Of a stretch of DNA of 64,000 nucleotides, positions 20,963 to 32,322 are shown piece after piece. Position 1 is the first letter of the stretch; each line of letters begins with the position of its first letter. Made by a program: the position numbers and the translations under genes. The DNA comes from Pleurotus ostreatus/Saccharomyces cerevisiae fusant. Taxonomy: Eukaryota > Opisthokonta. The notes under the pieces were generated by a model. The model made no database searches and had not been told where the DNA came from. It was given only the letters and a program-made list of their open reading frames with translations. The stretch is taken from assembly GCA_024196135.1 (NCBI GenBank), contig JAMQCK010000047.1, positions 1 to 64,000 on the forward strand, read 5' to 3'.

Positions 20963-21965
20963 CTACACAGGTGGTAGCTGCACCTCTGTGACCGCCCCAT
21001 TCTCTACAGTCAAGAACCTCGTCCCGACCCTCCTTGCCTGCTCCTCCGCATGCGTGATCCACACAATCGCCTTCAGCCGCGCCTCCGACGAGTTAACCTC
21101 GCTCAAGAGGTCCTTCTCGACCAATTTAGTCGACTCCGCGTCGAGCGCCGATGTTGGCTCTGTCAAGGGTTGTCAGCACAGCGATGCGAAGACTTCGACG
21201 ATGCTTCGACTGTCCATGCTTCAGGATCCAGTACTCACCATCCAACAACAACACCTCCGCCGTATCCAGTCCCAGCGCAATAGCCAAAGTGACCCTCTGC
21301 GCCTCCCCGCCGCTCAACGTTGTCCACGGCCGCTGCCACAACGCATTGTCCACGCCCCACCCAGCCGCGGTCTCCATAGCGCGCGCTAGGACCTTATCCG
21401 CGGAGTCGTGCGAAGACTGGCGCGCTTGGAAGTGCATGACTTGGTAGACGAAGTCCTGCGGTGTGCCGGGGAGCAAGGACGGTCGTTGCGGGACATAGGT
21501 GACCTGCGTCCGGTATTGCGGGGCGCCTGAGAGGATAGGGAGTCAGTGAAAGAAACGGCGAAGGATAGCTATACTGGAGACGTATACTGACCTAAATCCT
21601 CGAGTATATCACTGCCGGGAATCAGATAAGATAGGACGCAAAGGGTTCGTGAAGTACCCACCGGTCACGAAATCGTATCAACCCGTGGTACATTCGCAAG
21701 CCTGCAATGCTCTTCAGCAGCGTCGTCTTGCCACCGCCGCTGCAGGGCACTATAATTCAGCTCACACTTGAGACTTTTAGGTAACAGTTACAGACCTTCT
21801 CCCCTGTACCACAACTACGTCCCCTGCTCCTTACTCAGCGAAGGGCCCAAACGCTTGCAAAGGGTATCACGACGCACCTTCGCTGACCTCCAGATCCACA
21901 TCCCTCAAGATCACCGCCCCACTCTCCTCACAAGACACGGCACTCAGCCTCAGCAATGAGCTCAT
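20963..21965 (-). CDS. Soluble ABC ATPase, FetA/STAR1-like (226 aa)
   Basis: Exons are 21965-21878, 21749-21662, 21611-21592 (20 nt), 21526-21239 and 21159-20963. It is a single nucleotide-binding domain without membrane segments. Walker A is PCSGGGKTT (31-39), the Q-loop is YVPQRP (Gln79), the signature LSGGEAQR (136-143), Walker B LLLDE with EPTSALD following (the E codon is split by intron 4), and the H-loop His is at 198 (WITHAEEQ). Size and layout resemble the ATP-binding subunits FetA (bacteria) and STAR1 (plants), which pair with a separate membrane subunit. No such partner is in the window. The first intron (128 nt) is longer than usual here. The substrate is unknown. Confidence 0.82.
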
Positions 21966-22183
21966 AACGGTCGTGATAGCATTGGCTGACAAGCAGAACA
22001 CGCGCACGAGATGAAGACGCGCGCGGAACGGAGTCGAACTGCGCGCGCCGGATGTACACACGTCATCGACTTGGACCGGTCGCGCCCGGGGTGAGTAGGG
22101 GGAGGGGGGGTCACTATGAACCATTATATAGTATAATGCTATCGGTCTAAGATATGTACGATGCAGGGGGCTGTCCGTGTTGA

Positions 22184-23462
22184 CTAGATCCCAGACGGTT
22201 GTGGGGGCAGACCCATCTCCTCCGGGGTTAGTGTTGAGCTCTCGATCATGACGCCAACGCCAAATTTGGCGGCATTCTGGGGAGAGGAGAAGTCAGCGAA
22301 GCCAGGAAGTATAAGGAGAAGAAGAAAACACACCTTGAAGTGGTCGATCTCGCCGGCAACGAGGAAGGAAAAGGCGGGGGAGAAGCGCTGCTCGAGGAAA
22401 GCGGACACCTTGCCCGTCGAGTCGAGCTGCGCGCGGAATGCAGCAAGACGCAACTCGTACTTGCACGCAAGCGTCGCAACGGCATCGCGCCTCTGGGGGA
22501 GTGCTACGACCTGAAGGTCCGCCGCGACGTCGACCTTCTCGCTGAGCTTTTGCCAGTACGTCGCCTGCAGGATGCCCGACTGGACCTGCGCGGTGGAGAT
22601 CGTGTTCTTGTCGTCCGAGGTCCATTTTAACAAGTAGGACGTCATCACGTCGTTCGCCAACGGCGGCGCCCGCTGCCATAGCGACTCAAAGCCGACCGCG
22701 ATGTTTTTGGTGAAGGACTGCAGGTAGCTGCCCGTGAACATGCCCGTCATGTCCGCTGGCCACGGGTCCATGGCTTTCAGATTGATGGTGAAGTCCCGGC
22801 CATGGTAGTCGTGCTCGAGGACCATATGGTGGCCGCTCTGCTGCGAAAACTGGGGAACGTGTCAGATGAGAGCCGACGCGGATGATGGCAGCGCTACACA
22901 CCTGGCCCTGCACCTTGGAGACGCTGTTGGGACTCCAGCCCTGGTTCGCGCGCATGTTGACGTTGCCGTCATGGTCAATGCTGCCCTGGAGGAAGACCTG
23001 CAAAACGAGAAGGTCAGGACACGCACGTCCTTCTCAGGGGCATCCCACGCACGCTATCCGTCGCGTACACAGACGCAAAGTTGTATGACGGCGGGACCTG
23101 CGACGAGCCGAGCGAGAAGGAGTGGGTGACTTGAAAGAGCGGATTGGCGGAGAGTGTCTTGCTCAGGTCGGCACGGCCGCCATCAAACATGAGGTTCGTA
23201 AGCGTCGTCGCTGCGAAGACGCGTCTGTCAGTGCGGGCTCGGATGTGCTGGCCGTTCCCCACATACCCCTAACCTCCTTCTGGAGGTTCTCGGTCGTGCC
23301 CGGGTTGGGGAGTCCGAGGTCGGCCCTCCACTGCTGGACGCGGTCATAGGCATTGGAGAGCGGGCTGAGAGGGTTGAAGTATGACCAGGCCGTTGACGCC
23401 GGCGTCGAGTGCGAAATGGGGTCGATGAAGATGTCCTTGGAAGCACTGGAGGTCGACGCCAT
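22184..23462 (-). CDS. TOM40: TOM40, mitochondrial outer membrane import channel
   Basis: Exons are 23462-23267, 23210-23053, 22997-22902, 22849-22334 and 22276-22184 (352 aa). A short hydrophilic N-terminus leads into [14 protein letters not shown], then [14 protein letters not shown], the family's highly conserved segment. Beta-strand-rich sequence follows ([53 protein letters not shown]), ending with [10 protein letters not shown] at the last strand. Length and strand pattern match the 19-strand barrel of TOM40, the general entry pore of the TOM complex. The ATG at 23462 ([10 protein letters not shown]) is chosen over an upstream in-frame start because sequence before it is not conserved-looking. 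Confidence 0.9.
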
Positions 23463-25058
23463 GACGGTCAGCAGCAGGCAATCACGCTCTGCAGGAACAA
23501 TTCGCGGACGCGTCAAAAGTTTTGTTTTGTTACACGCCGCAGATAAGCACAAGCAAACATCCCTTTATTGCTCCGGTCCAACTCCGGTCCGACACGCCCG
23601 CACCTTGCTTCTGCCTCATTCTGCCGCCCCCCTTGCATAACTGCAATACCTCTCTTATGACCAGAGCTCAGAAAATGGTCCAAGCAGAACGGATCGTGGA
23701 GACCTATTGGGTCTTTCTCATCCGTATATTATCAATCGACGTTGCCGGTCCGCCTTGACCTTCGACACTCCCTCTCTGCCTTTGACTCTTCTATCTGGCT
23801 TTCGAAAACCAATGTCGTTCCGCGAAAACTATCCGAGATGAATCAGCTCAGGGGTCACACTCACGGCACCTCCTCCAGCTTTCACATCTCGTCCATGAAC
23901 CGATGCGATCATCGCCCTCTCTGCCTTGAGAAGTATCCACCGCAACATGCCTGCGTACTTCCCAGTTCGCTATGCAGAACTCTGCCATTGACTTCTGGAT
24001 GCTCGCAAGCTCCGGCCAGGAGACTCCTCGAGCGGAGTCCTCTCTATGGCGACTGACGGGCCATATACCTTCGCGAGGGCAACAATTTTTGCGCTTGTCG
24101 TGCGCCGGTCCACAGGTCTGCCCTTCGTACAATCACGAACTACGTGTACGCTCGATCACACAACATTGGGCGGGTCCCCTCCCGTTGACACCTTCCTCAA
24201 CTCCATTGACGACTCCATGCGCATCGCCTGGTCCAGGAGTTTGCGCTGTGAGGCCGCAAGCCTTCACCTTGCCACATCGTTGCGTATGAGTATACGGACT
24301 GCTCGATTTATGCCTGTATCCATACTTCAGCCTTTCTAACCTCCTCCATCCCCCAAAAATGCATCCTACCTACCTCCTGATCCGTCAATTCTACCACCAT
24401 TGCTTCCAGACAACCTTGTGCCTCTACTTGTCCTGCCTTTAGGCACCGAGCAGACCGGGTAGGCGCAGCTGACGACTGCGCGTCCGTGACTGCGCGCGAT
24501 TCCCAGCACTGCGAGCAACGGGCCGTCCTGGACCCGCCTGAGCAGCACTTTCTCAAAGACATTGAGCGAATCCTGAGCATGCTGGGCTGCCGACAACCGG
24601 AAGAGGTCTGGATAAGGGTCGGTGGCAGGTGTGGGTCCGCGCCACAACAAGAATCGAACTTCCTGTTTCCATGGATAGCTGTACACCCTGTACAAACCCT
24701 GTACCTGCCCGAACAAGCTCCCCAGGAATGTAACTTCCCTCCCCTCCCTCTTAGACCATTTGTGGCCCTCGGCGTTGCCTAAGACGGCGCCAACGCACCT
24801 CGCCTCGTCGGTGCGACACCACGATCGGCGATCAGGTAGCAAAGATTGCCGTCGCGCGCGCAGCTCCACTCACGCACGCGAGCGGCCGATTGGATAACGA
24901 ACGCGAACCCCGCAGCTGCCTCTGCTATATATACCATCGCTAGCTGCGCACGCACTTATAAACTTGTCCGTCTTGTTCTCCATTCCATTCTCTTGCTTTC
25001 GCCTCTTCCCTCACCACCAAGCCGCACCGACACTCGCCGCGCCGGGCCCGCCCCCACC
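23463..25058. other. Long intergenic region, no supported gene
   Basis: About 1.6 kb between divergent TOM40 and GT15-A. A 167-codon minus-strand frame at 24366-24869 has no domain and conflicts with frames on the other strand. CT-rich tracts near 24960-25020 probably belong to the GT15-A promoter and 5' UTR. Confidence 0.45.
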
Positions 25059-26941
25059 ATGTCTGCTCTGGTCCCAGCGATGACGCCGCGGCGGTACATC
25101 GTCCTGGTCGTCGCGCTCGTCGTGCGTGGAGACGTTTCCCACTGAGGATTGCTCGCTAACCAGTCCCCCCGCAGATATCCCTCCACTACGTCCTCAGCTT
25201 CGCGTTCAAGGGCTACGGCAGCGCGACGTCCCTCTCCGGCTTGTCCTTCTCCGCGGACGCGGTCAATACGGACTCCACGCTCGACATTGACGTGATTTCC
25301 ACGAACCACTCCCCGGACGCGCTCTACAGCGGTGCGCCCCCGCAGCCCGCGCGCGCGAACGCCACCTTCGTCTTCCTCTGCCGGAATAAGGACCTCCCCG
25401 GCGTCGTGTCCAGCATGCAGGCCATGGAGGACCGCTTCAACCGGAAGTACAACTACCCGTGGGTGCTGCTCAACGAGGAGCCCTTCACGGAGGAGTTCAA
25501 GCAGTACGTGAAGTAGCGATTGATCGGTGTGGCGCGCATGTTGACCGCAGTTCGCAGGCGGGTGTCAGTCTTGACGAGGGCGCCCATCTCATTCGGCCTG
25601 ATCCCCCGGGAGCACTGGGTGCAGCCGGACTGGATTGACGAGTCCCTGGCGCGGAAGGGCCGTTTGAGCATGATGGCGCAGCGTATCATCTACGGAGGTG
25701 CGTTCCTGCCTCATTCCCCCACGCCGAGCATCCTCACTGACCGACTCCCCTAGGCAGTGTCTCGTACGTTCTACGATCAATCACACCAATGTCATACTTA
25801 GCACCACCTCCCGCAGCTACCGCAATATGTGCCGCTTCAATTCTGGCGTACGTCGCGCCGTGCTGGCGTTCGATGGACGCGCGCTGACTTTCCCCAGTTC
25901 TTCTTCCACCACGAGCTTCTGCAGCCATACCGGTACTACTGGCGGTCAGTCCTCTATCTCCTTCCCTAGATTAGCGCCATCTCATCAAACGCGTCCCCTC
26001 CGCCAATAGAGTCGAGTAAGTCCGGCATATGCGCATTTATGAAACGAGACTAACTATAGCCTGTAGACCGGACGTGAAGTTCTTCTGTGACATCGACTAC
26101 GATCCCTTCATCTATATGCAGGAGAACGAGAAGGTTTACGGTGCGTTTTGGGCTATTGTTGCGGCCGGCGGGGCGTCTGAGCATTGCTTTAGGCTTCACC
26201 ATCTCCTTGTACGAGTGGGAGCCTACTATCCCTACGCTATGGGACTCGGTGAAAGGTAAGGATACGGCCGTTTGCTACGCAAAGCCGATGCTAATCGCGC
26301 TTCCTACAGAGTTTATGGCAGAGTACCCGCAATACATCTCTCCCCAGAACTCGATGGACTTCTTGTCAGATGACGGTGGCGAGCACTATAATCTGTGCCA
26401 CTGTGCGTAGCTCCTCCGACTTCCTCGCTGTCGTTGACTGGTGACCGCTTTCTAGACTGGAGCAACTTCGAGATCGCAGACATGGACTTCTGGAGAGGCG
26501 AAGCCTACCAAAAGTTCTTCGACTTCCTCGAGCACAAGGGCGGGTTCTACTACGAGGTACGAACAACCGTACCCAACACGCGAAGACGCCGCTAAAGCAT
26601 CGTGCAGCGCTGGGGAGATGCGCCCGTGCACAGTATCGCGGCATCTTTGTTCGCGCGCAAGGACCAGGTGCATTTCTTCCGCGACATCGGCTACCGGCAT
26701 GAGCAAATCCAGCACTGTCCGATGGGCGACCTGTGGTCGGCCGGCCGCTGCGCGTGCGATCCGAATGACTCCTTCGGTGCGTCGGTTCGCCCTCCTTCTA
26801 TCCCTGAATTCTTGTCCCATCTGTATTTTCCCTTCATCCCTTTCTGTCGCTGGTGCTCGTCCATTATTCGCTGCTAACCCTACCTTCTCAGACTACCACA
26901 TAAACTCCTGCGTCCGCCGCTTCGAGTCACTATACGCGTAG
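25059..26941 (+). CDS. GT15 alpha-1,2-mannosyltransferase A (KRE2/MNT1 family, 391 aa)
   Basis: Thirteen exons: 25059-25121, 25175-25503, 25558-25697, 25754-25763 (10 nt), 25817-25847, 25898-25944, 26010-26015 (6 nt), 26067-26140, 26193-26255, 26310-26402, 26456-26556, 26608-26776, 26892-26941. A hydrophobic N-terminal anchor ([11 protein letters not shown] plus exon 2) indicates a type II Golgi protein. Family blocks follow in order: [82 protein letters not shown] and [11 protein letters not shown]. The EPD triplet is the family's metal-binding motif; its Glu codon is completed across the 6-nt exon. GT15 enzymes add alpha-1,2-mannose to O- and N-glycans using GDP-mannose. Gene B at 45478 is a paralogue. 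Confidence 0.92.
26010..26015 (+). other. 6-nt microexon in GT15 gene A
   Basis: AGTCGA between ...CCAATAG and GTAAGT. It supplies the end of Arg, all of Val and the start of Glu in WRVEPD. Without it the conserved motif and frame context are lost. The same six bases form an exon in paralogue B. Confidence 0.8.
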
Positions 26942-28616
26942 TAAAGCCACACCCGTTAGCCTGACCTCCTACCCTCCACCCCCTACGCCCCAGTGCAGCC
27001 TATCCTTGGATGTTCGCGCCGGTCACCCTCGCTGCTCTTCCGGCCCTGCGCCCCTGCCCTCGAGCACGCACAGCGTTTATCTCCCACATGCTCAGTGACT
27101 ATCACCCGCACGTACAGCGAAAACCCGCCGGCCCCGAATATATGCACACGTCTCCCAACCAACACAGACATACAGCCAAGAGCGCACATACCTATCACTA
27201 ATTTATTCGCCGGGTGTACATTAGAGACCTCCGATGGCTCAACCGAACGCACAGTCGGCGGTGGCCTATCGGACATGTAGTTTATAGAGACGCTATTCCC
27301 CTTCCCACCCCCACTGGTCTGCCTCAGCGCTTGGGCTCGCTCGAGTGCGGCCTCCCTTCTTGCAGATAGTGGTACACCTGCTAGTCGGTCGTTTTGCAAT
27401 AATCGCTCGTTTTGTGTATCGGATGGAGGGATGTCTTGCTGACTCGTCTGATGAGTACTGGGTCGCAGAGCCTCCCCTTGCTATAGAGGTAGGCTGAGAC
27501 TCTTCCTTCCACCGTTGGACTCAAGCAAGGTAGGACTGCGGTAAGCACTTGTCATGTAAAGGTACTTGATTAGGCAGAGATAATCACAGATCTAGTCACT
27601 GGAGAGGATGACGAAGCTCATGGCGGCAGAGTCAGCAATTAGTCGAAGGGGAGCGGGAAGCCGAAGCGCCATAGAAGCCGAAGTGGAGGTCACCAAGAGA
27701 CACGTACCGTGTGTGGTACTGCACAGGGTACACCGTAGTTGACTGGATTGGTGGGCGGAACTAGCAAGACTCAGGTCGGCCGAGGGAGGCCTTGGGCAGA
27801 CGACCCTTCCGTTTCATTGTCAGGCGGCGTGCGCTCTTGCTGGGCAGGGCGCATTGCGCCGTATGGATCTCGTAGCCATCGCATGTTACCATCTTGATTA
27901 TCTCGAGGTCCGCTGCGGCGATTGAGGCAGATCGTGTTGCGTTGAGCAGCGTTCGGCTTGCGCGATGCGCCGCTCGGCACAGACAACAATAGCCGGCATT
28001 TGCCGAGATAACGTGGCGCGACGGACCCCCTTCGCGCCGCAATTTCGCGGCTCATTTCGGGTTGCCAGAGACGTCTTGGACGTTCCCGAGACATTCTGTG
28101 CGAGGTCCGGGAGGGCAGTGGGCGCTGGGAGCGCCCGCGACGGTCAGCGGGTCGGCGGGTCTGACGTGAGTGGCAGCCACGTGCGCGATTGATGCCCCGT
28201 GCCGAGCCTCGTCCTTCCCGAAGCGGCAGAGGAAGGCGTTCTGCTCTCCCTTTGACGTCGATCTTCGCTCATCCCATGGAATATTCGCCATGTTCCTCCG
28301 TATGTCTGACGCTCGGGGGTCCCGCTGCGCTTGGCGCCGTACAAAACAGCGATAAAATGCGGCGTCAGGATCATCCCTCGGCACGAAAGTCTTTAACGCG
28401 GAACCAAGTTGAACAAGCACTGAGCCCGCCGATATCAGACCTGCGCCCTTCGGCACCTACGCTTGATCTGCGAAACAACCAGCAAGCGCTCGGCCTCGGC
28501 ACGTTGCGGACTTTCGTCCAGCCGTTTTCGCGCGTATATATACGGCGCCGACGCACAATATCCCAATCCCCCCTCCCCCCGTTTCGTCTTTCCCATTGTC
28601 CCTCCTCCCTATAGAC
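26942..28616. other. Intergenic region, no supported gene
   Basis: About 1.7 kb. Frames of 93-141 codons occur on both strands around 27760-28614 but overlap each other and show no recognisable motif. The last 150 bp form the MFS gene promoter. Confidence 0.45.
28535..28542 (+). promoter_or_regulatory. TATA box of the MFS transporter gene
   Basis: TATATATA 75 bp upstream of the ATG, followed by a strongly pyrimidine-rich stretch (28559-28610), a typical fungal core promoter layout. Confidence 0.6.
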
Positions 28617-30570
28617 ATGCCATCCGAGCACCAACCAGCGCCCGCACCCCCGTCTCCCAACGGCTCCACCCGTGAGTCGCCCGCCAACGCTTCCCCTCCT
28701 CCACTATATCGCCCCGCGGCAGACGACGCCTCGATGACGACGACGATCGCGCCCGAGCAGGACCTCACCCTCATGCGCTCGCGCACACACGACTCCACCC
28801 GCGCCGATCTCTCGCGTCCCCTCCACGCCGCCACCGACGAGGCCCGTGCGGTCTCGAAGGCCGGCTATGTCAAGTTCGAGGCCGCCCTCCAGCCCGTGAT
28901 GGACACGCTCCCGGAGGGGCATGTAGTGATCGACGATCCGGAGAAGGCGAAGCGCGTGAAGGACCTCTACCTCGTCACCTGGCTCCCCGACGATCCTGAA
29001 GATCCTCGAAATTGGAGTACGACTTGGCGGTGGTACATCACCGGCGTCGCCGCTATCAGTGTTATCCAGGTGGCATTCGCCTCTGCGGTTATCACTGGTG
29101 ATTTCAAGGGGATAGAACGAGACTTGCACGTCGGAAGCGTCGTCACCGCGCTCAGTGTATCTCTCATGGTTTGTGGTTTTGGGTGCGTAGTATGACTCAT
29201 TCCCTTCGAGCTGCCACTGACTTTCGTCCAGACTTGGCCCTCTAGTTATTTCGCCCCTGTCAGAGTTGTACGGCAGACGGCCACTATGGATCTTCCCTTC
29301 GCTGCTCTACGTCGGTAAGTAGCTCGCCCCTTTTACCTATACCTCATTCTCACTCCTCTTCAGTCTTCAATATACCCTGCGCAGTAGCGAAGAACATCCA
29401 GACGCTCCTGATCTGTCGTTTCTTCTGCGGTCTCTTCGCGTCTGGACCCCTCACTCTCGCTGGTGGTACCATCAGTGATATCTGGGACAACAACGAACGT
29501 GGTTTCGCTATTGCCCTGTTCGCTGCTGCCCCGTACGGCGGCGCAGCCCTCGGTCCCATCGTCGGCGTACGTATATTTCTTACCCTACATTCCTTCCTCC
29601 TGTCTGACCTTCATTCCAGGGCTTCATCGGTATCACCGTTGGCTGGCGGTGGATTATCTGGGTCAACATGATCTTCGCTGGCGTCATGTGCTGCTTCGCC
29701 ATGACGCTGCCCGAGACATTCGCGCCCGCGCTGCTGAAGAAGCGCGCCAGGAAGCTGCGGCATAAGACTGGTCGCACCGACATCGTTACGGAACAGGAGA
29801 TTTTCAAAGTCAGCTTCGCGCACTTGCTGGCCGACACGCTCATTCGCCCGTTCCAAATGCTGGTCACTGAGCCCATCCTACTGCTTATGTCGCTCTTTAT
29901 CTCGCTCATCTACGGCTTGCTGGTATGTGACTTCATCGTTCTCTTATCGTTCGCTCACTGACTTCGTCTCCAGTACGCCTTCTTCTTCAGTTTCCCTGTC
30001 GTCTTCGGCGAGGACTACGCGTACAACGACGGCATCGTCGGCATCATGTTCTGCTCTGTCTTCATCGGCCTCGCCATCGCGCTCTTCGTCACGCCCTTGC
30101 TCGAGAAGGACTACCTCCGGCGCGCAGAGGCCAAGGGCGGCCGCGCCGAGCCCGAGGACCGTCTGATCGGCACCATGATCGGCGGCCCCTTCGTCCCCAT
30201 CGCCCTCTTCATCTTCGGCTGGACGTCCCCGCCCGCGGTCATGCCCGGCGGCGGCAACTGGGTCGGCCCTGCCTCCGCAGGCATACCCTTCGGCTTCGGC
30301 ATGGTCATCATCTACTTCTCCGCCAACGCGTACCTCATCGACGCGTTCCCGGGCTACGTCGCCTCCGCGCTCGCGGCGAAGACGGTCGTGCGGTCCGGCG
30401 CGGGTGCCGCCATGCCACTGTTCATGGTGCAGATGTTCCACGGGCTGGGTAACGGATGGGCCGCGTCGCTGCTCGCGTTCGTGTCGTGCGCGATGGTGCC
30501 CATCCCGTTCCTGTTCTACAAGTACGGCAAGCAGATCCGTGCGAAGTCGAAGCGTGCAAGTGCGCTGTAG
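28617..30570 (+). CDS. MFS drug/polyamine:H+ antiporter-like transporter (DHA1 type, 583 aa)
   Basis: Exons are 28617-29182, 29232-29314, 29364-29566, 29620-29922 and 29974-30570. A hydrophilic N-terminus of about 130 residues ends in DPEDPRNWSTTWRWYI, the classic entry to TM1 in fungal DHA1 transporters. ISPLSELYGRRPLWIFPSLL is the loop 2-3 signature, followed by ICRFFCGLFASGPLTLAGGT and a second helix set (VNMIFAGVMCCFAMTLPET; YAFFFSFPVVFGEDYAYNDG). About 12 membrane helices fit a plasma-membrane proton antiporter. Relatives export polyamines or drugs; the substrate cannot be read from sequence. The ATG at 28617 is the first in the open frame after the TATA box and pyrimidine tract. Confidence 0.9.
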
Positions 30571-31333
30571 ACGTTCCGCTCTGTCCCTTGTAGATCGCCG
30601 GTCCCTTCCTACATCCACCCACCCTCCCGCCATACACATCACCACACACATCCTACCCTTTTTCAACCTATCTATCCCCCTAGACTTCCTCTTTATCACC
30701 TACTTACCTACCGCACGCTTTTCCCTTCCCCCACGACGTCACGCAGGATCCGTCCTCCCTCACGCTATTACCGCGACCTCCCACACGCTTTCTGGGTCTT
30801 CACGCTTTTTGGGTCCCCACGCTTTCTTGTACCCTTTCCCTCTGCACATCTTTCTCCTCTCCTCTCCCCGCAACACTTGATTTATCCACTCATCCGTCAC
30901 CTTCTTCACCTACTCGTCGCCTTCTTCACCCACTCGTCGCCTCTATCACCTTATCTACCCACCCATCCATCCACGCTCTGCGCCTAGACAGACAGTCCGT
31001 CATCGTTTTACATTACCGTTACGCTTTGTGTAGCTTGTAGCAACATCCGCACTTAGACTTAGTTAGTATTAGCACCTGGGGAGACCGTGGACGCCATGGA
31101 AGTCGTTGAAAAAATGACAATTTGATGACAAAAATTGACTTTGGTGTGAAGGTTGATAAGAAGAGCTGCCCAAAGAGAAGCACGACCAGCAAGTAGAAGG
31201 TACTGGTGAGTGAGAAGGTGCATCGGCGATAACAAGAGCAGACATTCGCTGAACGGCAGCAAACGATGCTTGAGGAATGACTTCAGAAGCTGACTGACAG
31301 AGTTCAGACTTTAGGTGTGCGACTTCGATGCAT
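30571..31333. other. Intergenic, CT-rich, no supported gene
   Basis: 3' region of the MFS gene with long pyrimidine-rich stretches. At about 30885-30960 a roughly 24-bp unit (CACTCGTCGCCTTCTTCACC type) is repeated about three times. No gene is supported. Confidence 0.5.
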
Positions 31334-32322
31334 TCAACTCGTCTGGGTCTGATGATGTTCTAACAACGCTTGTGCTACGACGCTGTGTATGTCCACGCAC
31401 TTCTGTTGGCAGGCGTGCATGCACTGCAAAGAAACTGAATGAGAAAGGGGCCGCGAGGTCGTTGAAGGTGAGCGTACCTCAAGCGCCTTTTGTGGTGGTA
31501 GACGCCCCGATTGCCACACGCTGGTGACGGAGTCGAGGGCAGGCATGCACGAGAGTATTACAGTCCCATCAGCCTGTTCTGACTCGGTTGCTGAGGGATC
31601 GAGCCAGATCTTGTCCCCGGTCACGGCCTGCGTGCAATGAGCCCCAGTTCGAACGATGTAAACGATCGAAACTCACCGCCGAACAAGACGACACCAACCC
31701 AAGCATCTCGATGCCCGCGTCTGCCAGTGCCGCGCTCGCCGCCACCGCCCCACTCGCAATCGACGCTTCCTTCCCATCCGCCTCGATGATAACCAGGAAG
31801 ATGTCGACTGTCGACTTCGGCAGCAGCTCCAACCTCACAGAGGCCAGCAGCGCCTGATGAATCGCAACACCGATCGAGCGGTCCTCAGCGTCCTAGCGGC
31901 TGCAGCTGATTAGACTATACGCCACCCCATTTCACCGCGACACGCACCCGAAGCGGTGCCTTGCGGCGCGCGGTCGCGTACGGCGCGTACTTGACTTCGA
32001 CGTTCAGCCGGCCCTGCTCGCTGTACGCGACGTTCTTGTTCTGCCGCGGGCCGTAGACGGCGCAGGCAATCTTGATCTTGTCGGCTTCGATGTAGGCGGA
32101 GCCGTTTGCCTGGCTGATGAGGCCGGGGCGGAGGACTGGGGGAGGTGTGAGGTTGGGGAACACCGATCGGAGAGCAATGGACGTACAGATCGGGCGTATG
32201 TCAAGTTCTCCACGGCCGGAACGCGTCGTGGATGGCTGGGGGATGTCCTCATCGTCGTAGACAGGCGGGAAGCTCTCCTCGGGGCCGTTTATTCTGCGTC
32301 GGTCAATCGCGCCTGACGACAT
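31334..32322 (-). CDS. MTR3: Exosome core subunit MTR3 (RNase PH fold, 276 aa)
   Basis: Exons are 32322-31948, 31892-31677, 31627-31478 and 31423-31334. It starts MSSGAIDRRRINGPEES, the usual DRRR N-terminus of exosome PH-ring subunits. GSAYIEADKIKIACAVYGPR, the RNase PH core strand motif, follows, then DAEDRSIGVAIHQAL, LLPKSTVDIFLVIIEADG and AASAALADAGIEMLGLVSSC. The split and wording match MTR3 rather than RRP41 or RRP46. In eukaryotes this ring is catalytically inert and scaffolds the 3'-5' RNA exosome in nucleus and cytoplasm. The first donor was placed at CGG|GTGCGT because only this joins APLR to DAEDRS in frame with a normal 55-nt intron and a TCTAATC branch site. Confidence 0.88.

Noticed and set aside
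24600..24680. tRNA-like T-loop word near an AAGAATCGAACTTC stretch
   Set aside because: The flanking bases do not pair into a T stem or acceptor stem; no cloverleaf can be drawn.
24366..24869. 167-codon minus-strand frame in the TOM40/GT15-A interval
   Set aside because: No motif or splice context; contradicted by overlapping frames on the other strand.
30880..30960. Short direct repeats as a possible CRISPR array
   Set aside because: Units of about 24 bp with no spacers, in a CT-rich eukaryotic 3' region; simple tandem repeat.
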